Of a stretch of DNA of 64,000 bases, positions 51,601 to 60,600 are shown piece by piece (the first letter of the stretch is position 1; every line of letters starts with the position of its first letter). A model generated the notes under the pieces. The model was not told the origin of the DNA and ran no database searches. It worked only from the letters and a program-made list of their open reading frames with translations. Location: NCBI GenBank assembly GCA_900708905.1, contig CAADRB010000006.1:3361316-3425315 (forward strand), read 5' to 3'. The position numbers and the translations under genes were made by a program. This stretch comes from Hymenolepis diminuta. Taxonomy: Eukaryota; Platyhelminthes; Cestoda; Cyclophyllidea; Hymenolepididae.

Positions 51601-54600
51601 CCAAGAGCTAAGTCTTCTCCTGTGTTGCTCTAAGCATGAAAAAACTTATATTAAAAGCTGAATTTCATAACTTAGTATCGTAAAGTAATGCCTTGTTATG
51701 TTTAAATAATTTAATTTCATTTAAGGTAAAATATTTTTGCCCTTTTTCTTAAGAGGATAAATTGTTCAACTTCCACCAAGATTAACATGTAATATACTCG
51801 AACAAATTTTGTAGAAATGGAAATGAATGTGCTAGTCAAATCTATGCTGAACCATTTCGCATCCGATCAAGTGATTAATTCGTAGTACAAATGTGATATG
51901 CACACAATTTTCTAAGTGATCGTTTAAAAAAACTCTTTCCATCCCGAGGTTAATAATCATAGTCTTGATCTTGGTTTCAGTCTACTATTACGTCCATTTA
52001 ATCCTGAAAAGACTAACCAAATATCACGGAGACGATGGTAGTTGGAAATACAGATATATATTTATTCAATGATTGGATGGAATTGTTGAAAAATAAAGGA
52101 ATCTCCTCGTTTTCAAAACAGTCACGTTTCAAAATGTTTGAGACTATTATATTTTATAAAACTTAATTTGAAAAATGTTCAAGGCGCTGTCACAACCAAC
52201 TTGTGGTGATAATTCAAATTGATAAGACTTTTGATTTCTGTCTTGCATTTAGAACACAGTACATCCCAGAAACTAAGTTGAAACTATGTGAATTAGACCT
52301 CCCAAAAGGCTATTCCTTTTCGTATCCTAATTGAGTAAACGTATTCAGTCATTGCCAGTCTTTTGAATTGGGGTATATTGGAGCTGCCTGGGATGATGGG
52401 CATAGACACACCAAGCCTGCGACAAAGGTGGGTTATAACGGAGGTTTGAGATACTTTGATACACCGAAGAGCATTCATGAAATGCAGTTTTTATTCTATT
52501 TTTGCTGGTGTTTAAGTAGACAGTGGGTATGGTATCCGAGAGCATTTTTATTTTTGTAAATTAAATTAACTCGTTAATAATTCATGTATTTTTAATGTCA
52601 GAAGATCTCACGGTTGATACGACTAAAATTAATTAAACGAAAAGACACACCGTAATAGTGTCTGTAAATGCAAAGCAGGAATTTAGGAAGCGCAAGATTT
52701 CTGCAAGTTGTCAGATCCTTCGTCTGCAGAGTTAGAAAGGAGCTGGTGAATGAAAGCAGTGGATATATATTGGCCACCACGAGGAAGAGAAAAGAGCATT
52801 ATCAGAGCTCTGTCGACTCACTCACCCACTCAGAACACCCGAGTTTGTGAGAAGAGCGCATGGCATAATGGACAAAAATCCTATGAAGTTGATGCGCGAC
52901 ATCTTGCCAAAGATCTTCAAGTGTCTGAAGGAACAACAATGTATGAGAGAGGTTGTTCATCGAGACCTCGGTTACAAATCTCGCACGTCCTTAGACGAGG
53001 TGAGTTGACGTGGACAGGAACAACTCAAGAGAACCGTTTAATGCGTGTAAAACGACTCTTAAAGAAATTGAGTTACTCAGAAAAGCAGGAGTGTCTTTGG
53101 CTTTTCTCCGATGAAAATAACTTCCACCATCATGTGTGGACGGACATCACTGAAGTTCTAACTGTTACGAGCGCACGAAGTTTCCAGCAACAGTGATGGT
53201 TTTCGGTGTTGTGAAGGCCAGTGGGGGAGGGACACATCATGACTCCTCCACCCTTTCCACAGGGCCTTAGAGTCAATGCAGATGCAGATGCACACTCAAA
53301 TGCCTATGTGGAGACTCCTCAAACCACTGTTGTTAAGCTGTCAATGGAGGAAGACCCCCCAGTCCCCCTCCCTCCATGTCTTCCAACAAGACTCACCTCC
53401 ATCCCATAAAGCTCTCAAAACCCAGGATTGGATGGATGGTCGAGAATTTTCATCATTATGTCACACTACACTTATTGCTGTGCCCTAACTACTCACCAGA
53501 CCCTAATCTTTTGCATGATTACACGTCGTGGTGGGCGGGGCGTGGTCGAAAAGGATGTTAATAAGCGTCCCCATAACACCGAATCCTCCTCTCTCACGGA
53601 GGCAATGGTGGACATCAATAAGGACCACTTGATCTGATGAGAGCTTGCAGTCGCTTTCGGACTCGAATTGAGTTGGTGATAGAAGTCGAAGGAGGATATG
53701 TAGAATAAAAGTTAGGTTAATAAGTATTAGGTTTATTTGTTTCTTAACAAGTAGTTATAATTTTGAACGACTAATAGTTCCATTTTCTCTTTTTTGTAAA
53801 AGTGTTTAGTGTGTCCTCAGATGCCTTACGCACTCTGTATTTGTGGTTCACACTTTGGGAAAATCGTTTGCTATCTTTTTTGTCACAAAGAAATGGCTGC
53901 AATTCCCCATAAGTTTATAAAACCAGTAGGGTAATAAAGCTCTTTTAATCAAGAATTGATTACACTTTGACTTATATCAATGGCTCATCCCCCTTGCTTA
54001 ACTTGCCTAATTTAATCCCATTTTCGTTGTTCCATTGTAACGAAAATACAATCATGTGTTGGAGTGTTATACGGAGTCAACTCCCCTAAATGGCCTAGAA
54101 ATTGGACTGGCTGATACATCTCTTAAATTATAAGTGATATACATGTTAGAACAAGGTATGTAGAAACTCCAGTCAAGCGGAATGTTGGCACAGGCCTGAA
54201 GTGGGTAACTCGAGAATTAGTATAGCAAGGCGGGGAGACCTGGATTTAAAGTCAATCACAAGTACCGACTAGCATGAACTAGAATGGATAATGCATCTAA
54301 AAAGTATGCTCGAATACAACGACATCAAGGGTTGCAGGAACGGTTTATTTAGAATGCAAAAGTAAAAAGCTATCAGTTTACCTTGACACGATGAAGATGG
54401 ACCCCATAGAGAGCTAAACGACGTACGTTTTCCAAAAACACTCGATCTGCTTGTTCAGGAGTTCGGCCTCTGAAAATGTAAATTTAAATATATATTCTTT
54501 CAGTTGTTTAAAATATTGGATAGGTTTTTTTTCAATTTATTCCAAAGAAATATATCTCAAAAGCTATTTAAAGTGTCTAGTTCGTATAATCATTTAACCT

Positions 54601-57600
54601 TTCAAGGAGGAAATATTATGTTGACATGGGAGATAATTTCATTAAATATTGCCCCTTGAGAAAATTTTTTATGACGGCAATTGTACATGAAATATCAGTT
54701 GGTTATTTATCCGAGGTATCTAAAGGTTACCTTGCTGATTCCCATATATTTCATATCAAACTTACAGTAACTTTCAAACTGGGGAAAGTTCCATGGGAAG
54801 GTGATAAAACAGAGTTTATTTGCTATCCGTCGATAAAAAGCCCATTTCTGTATTAATTCTTAGCAGAAGTGAGGAAAGCAATTTCAGATACTTGTTGAAC
54901 CGATCAAGAATGTTAGGATCTAAGATCTGTGTTACTTCGGCCATACGAAAATGAAAATTGATACTTTATTACGTGCACAATCTATTAACGTTGAACAGTT
55001 GGCCTCACAGTTGGTTTTGTACACTCGACGATATTGAAAGGGACATAGACTAGTTCCATTTTTACGCTCTAGTAGCTTCCTCATTCTCAAAATAAACGTT
55101 TCTTCAATTAGTGCAACAACCACTATTATAAATTGTGAACAGTAATCGCCTTACCCTAAGGACCAGGTCGAAGCCAAGACTATTTTTTTTAACTCGAGAA
55201 AAGACGAGAAAATACCCTCTAGATGTCGCAATATAAAGTTTAATTAGTCGTGTGAATATCGATAAGGATTGAAATCTTCCATAATGTGACTTTTTAGTTT
55301 GTCCTCCAGTCAATTTACCCTAAAGACAAGGTCACTATAGTCCCAGATTTCCATTAATTATACTCGAGTAATCTTCTTGTCGGTTTGCATGTGTGTGTGC
55401 AGACAAGAGTACATATTTATCAATCTGTATATTAAGCTTCTCGATAGTATCCCTTCCCTGCCGCCATTAAATAATGACTTTTTGCTGGCTTGAGTAAAGA
55501 TATATTCATTTTACCCTCTCCAACTTAGCTCTGGATTTGGATTGTTAATCATCTCTGAAGATTCATGTTACTTCACGAATATAATTACACATTTCATACA
55601 CAGATCTATTAATACCTTTCTTCTAGATTGCGATTACAACCACTGGCATGAACATAACAGCAAAGTGTTCCAGCATTTTCAATCTCAGAGGTGTTTTCAG
55701 AATCTTTACGGTCAACTTGTACTGCATTTAAGCTGTAAAAAAACACGAGGTGAAGAAGGAAATTGAATCATTTCGGGTACAAAGAAAGAAACACACGAAC
55801 ACAAGAAATTGCACGTGTAGATACCAAAAGAGAGACCTCTCAGAAAATGCAGTTGTGCTAGTGGTGTTATATTTCACAAAAAATAAAATAGAACGACTAA
55901 CGACCAACATGTGTGTGCACAGCCTGAATTGTGGAAATTGTAGCACAGGAGAAAGAGAGAGAGAGAGTATGACTCAACGCTAGGTCATTGTGAGTGCTTC
56001 GAGGAAAGCAGAAAACGATGTTCGAGAATCGTTATTCTTGTCGTACATTGCGGTCAGAAAAAGATTCAATTCTGTGTGCACGATTAGAATTTCTTTCGGG
56101 ATTCTACAATAAAGTCATGATGAAAATTCACACACATCTATTCTCAATTAACTTGATTTAACTAACCTCAGCAATTCAAATAGCGTCCTTATAGATATAA
56201 AGGAGCTGCAGGAACTACTATTAAATATTTAAAAAGTTTGTGTGGATTTTCTTATTAAAATCATATGTTACCATCACATGTCAAAATGTCGACCGCAAAA
56301 TTTGTCCACGTAAACGATGTAGGTTGATAAGAAAATGCCTTCGAGATATCAGTATTGAATAGACAGTCTAGATGGAAATTCATAGCTATTCAAAATCTGC
56401 ACAAAAGGATCGGAAAAGTTTGTGATAGAGAAGCGTCCCTATTTCCTAGTTATTATATTTTACTATCATAGTTCACCTAGAGTAAGCCTCAGTATTCTCT
56501 GTTATAGCAAAACAGAATAATTGCTTTCTGCCTATTCGAAGGTTGATGTAAATAGTTGTTTAATCTGGAAGACCACACCCGAGTACAATAAACAGAATCC
56601 TTAGTTTGAATTGTGGAACATTAAGTATCGATGTCACCACCGATGCATAATGAGCGAAATGCAGAAAATCGACGACTTTAGAATGCTGGAATTTAGAAAT
56701 AAAGTCAGTTCCCCCCCATTCTATTAACTCTCTTATTTAAATACTTTCCGATAGTTGAGTATATAAAATTGCTTTACTGATTTCAATAAAGCTATTGCAT
56801 TACTATTGAGGTTTCGCCAGCAAAATACAACAATCTAATAGCCATAAGTTGGGTTGGGTTGTTCTGATGAATATATATTTACAAGAATTGGAGACTATGA
56901 TAATAATGTTAAATTCCTGCCATTAAAAATGCATTTAAATAGTGGTAGGTTACATTCGGTAGTGCTTTCGCAACGAATCTTGAAAGTTAGTATTCATGCA
57001 TTAAGCAGTGGTGTTTACATAATTAAGAGTGATGTACTTTAAGTTAATCTCGAGTCTTCGTGTTAAAAATGGTATAAATGAAAAATCTTTCATAGAAAAA
57101 TGGTAGTCTTTCAATAGCATCTAACGCCTTCTCTTTAATCTGCCATTTGGATTCATAAGACTGATTGGTAATAGTAAAGGCAATGTTCCATCTTACGACT
57201 GACACTTTAATCCCCTCCTTTCATTAGCCTGAAATCTTTTCAATGGTAAAAAGGAGTCAAATCAAAACTCTTGACAAGAAACATTGTCTTTTGGCAGACG
57301 ACGTGATATTATTAGATATTCTAAAGGCCAAAAACAGTTTTCGAGAATTAAAGTGACTCTAAGATCGAAAATATAATCGATTCATACTCGAGCAAGATTA
57401 GCATTACATGAAGCAACCACTTTAAAGGCTAATCTGTCGCTTTTCTCAACAGATTAAAAATAATAGATTAAGGGTTTTTAAAACATCAGTAACCGGCGGA
57501 TGTTAGAGATTCAGAGGTGAAGAAAAATATAAAATTTCATTTGAGAATCCGCATCACAAAATTGCAATAACGAAGATGAGGTTTTGAGAAAATCCTCTCA

Positions 57601-60600
57601 GGAGATATGATGTCTCGCCCAAGATCGAATTCACCAAACATAAGTAAATTTTAAGCTGCAGACGAAAAGAGATGATTGAGGCAAATACAGGCGAGAAAGA
57701 AAGCAAAATCTGGCAGTCAAATCCATCAAAGAAATCAATTATTCTCGCTATCGAACATCATTTTTTAAGGAGATCTGTCTGCACCGTTACTCAATGTTAT
57801 TGAATTTTCACAAATGGAAGTAGGGCGAAAACATATTGGCAGATTGACAATAAACATAACTACAGTTAAAAATAATAAACTGTTTTGCGTGGTTGAGGGC
57901 TATTATGCGAATTATTATGAACAAAGAAAAGCCGTGAAATAATAATGTAAATATGTGGGCCAGTTCTGTGTATGAGGATTTTTTCGAAAGTTAAATAGGC
58001 TCTGTGAACTATCTGCAGACAACGGAACTCAGTTAATATCGAGTTATCGTGATTATTAGATACTCTTTCATACTGTTTCCATTCCCTTTTCATAAAAATG
58101 AACTGTGTTGCTAAACATGCGTGTTTAGACATAATTAATTTAAAGCCGTACATGGATAATGACAATAACATACTGTAGGAGCTGCAATAACAAGTGCGAG
58201 GCAGAATTATTTTCAAAAAACAAGCCTTTTTTCGGATTTTAAATAAACAGACCTTTTCTACATGTCTAGCCTTTGTGTGAATCGCTGTACAAATCAATTG
58301 ACCTCAATAAAATTCGGGATTCCTTTACTGACACTCACAGATTACTAAGCGCTATATGAAGAACTTTAATGTCAATTCACTGCTAAAAATGTTGTACATT
58401 AACTAATATGAAAAAACCCACGTCATTTTACAGCTCAAACCGGTGATATTATATAAATTTAATACCTTATCAAAAAGCAATGTAATAAGTTATTTTATTT
58501 CTAACAAATCATTTTAGTAGCATTAACAACTTGAAGCACTTTTAACTCCTTCTTACCACATATTTTACGGTTTACAAATGCGCCCGACTTTTTCTGACTC
58601 TTCCGGTTTTGTTTAAATGGATAGGCTGTAGAAAACTGCACCAAGTTAAATCAAAATAAATTGCCTCACTTGGCCGAATAAGGCTTAATTTGTGGTAATA
58701 TTTACTACCCAATTTTCTAACCTACGGCTAAACATCGTTAGGATATACAAGTTTCTTTAAAAATGCTATTCAAATACTCGGATTTCGGACGTATAAGAGA
58801 TTCCAAGTATATATGATCCCCGGTTTTCTCATTTTCGGTCTACTTTCTACAGAAATTCTCCAACATCTTTTAACTGTTAATATTTTCATAGGTAATTAAA
58901 TTTGCGCATGCCCACTATTTTAGGCTAGATTTACGAAAGCAGACTCAAATAAACGAAATTACTTCAGTCTTTGATGTAGTTCAGCAATTCTAACGAGCAT
59001 TTCGGGGGTTTGAAGATTTTTCGGTGCGAAGGGAATATTGTAGATATATTCGATCCCTGCATGAGCTTCTGCGTCCCAGTCCCCAGCTTCCGATTGAATG
59101 ACATAGGCCCCGAGTATAACGTAGGTGTTGAAAGAACATGGTAATCTGAAACGGAGAAAAACAATTAATTATTATTAAGTACCATGTAATTGAGCAGATG
59201 AATAGCAAGTTCTGTTTGATTACTACAAAGCATATTTAGGGTTTCTCCGATTGATAGTTTTATTTAGGAACACGGGAATATATGAATGTAACGCACTTAG
59301 CCACTGATATAATATACGATGTATTGTTCAGGTTCAATAAAAAGATAGCAGATGACCTTTAATACGGTGAACGGTTTAATTGCTCAGAAGGTACCACTGC
59401 TTGTATAACTTTAAATGCATATAATTAATTGGCTACTAATTTGAAAAGTGGAAGAATTATAATCAAGTAGTTCAGTACTCGATAGATTCCATCCAGATCA
59501 TTGATAATATCCCATTCTTTTTCCTATCAATTTGTATTAAGTATCATAAGAGAAGCTGGAGATAGTCAAGTGAGATTAAAATTAGCGGATTCTTTAAGTG
59601 CTCAAATAGTGATTAGGTAGCGTGTGTGAAAAAATTTTTATTGTCAACTTACTTAAAGCCTTTAGCCTAACGTGATACTTCATTTGCATCTCTTTAGAGA
59701 TATTGAATTAATTAGATGGCCGAACAAGGCGAGAATAAAGGGAAAGAACGAAAGAGAGATGAAATCTACTACTTCAGATAAATACATGCGCACGAACATT
59801 GAAGTGGTATTTTAATCGACTGCATTACCACTCATTACAGCGATTAAACGTCTCACTCGTCGTTTATAATTGAGATACGTGCCGAGAATTTGACTGCTGA
59901 AAATCAGAATATAGACTATTTATCGAACACTTTTAAAGTATTGGCACGAATAACTAATTTTTCATAACAAATGAATAATTTTAGATTTTGTGGATTTTCC
60001 GTTACCTGATAAATCTTAAAGCCACATTGGCGAACTCAATGTGGGGCAGATTCTCATATTTCTTTAAAGCCCTGATTTCTTTTGGATTAAAGATTAAATA
60101 AATGAAGATTTCAAAGAAATATGAAACTATTTCACATATGCTTCTATAAGGACTGCTTTAGTTACACAATCTTTAAATTATTCACAAGGGGCTGTTTAGG
60201 AGAGGATTTATAAAAAAGCCGCTTAACGTCAAAGATTTAATATAAAAATGTATCAAGTGAAAATTATTCACATTTTCCGCAATGGATTTTTTATTCTTGT
60301 TACCGCAAATTTAAGTTTATAACTTCAGTAAAACAAACAAGGTAAATTAATTAAATTAAATAAGCGGATTTGAATTAGATTTAAATCTCCTAATCATAAA
60401 GTATGAAAAGTTGCCGTTATCCGGACTTCTAGACTAGAGCATGTTCACGTTTAACTTCCAAGCCTACATCGGTAAGTATTTTCAATCACTCATCTAGGGT
60501 AGATTAATAGCATTTGGAATTCCATTGGTAGGAAGCTTGAATTCGATCGACTCCTTTACTAGCTACACTTAATGTGGTCGGCAATTCTGCTCACTGGGTA

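Noticed and set aside
57866..58297. 143-codon minus-strand open frame
   Set aside because: No domain, and it lies in the intron between exons B and C whose direct junction gives a continuous FERM F2 lobe.
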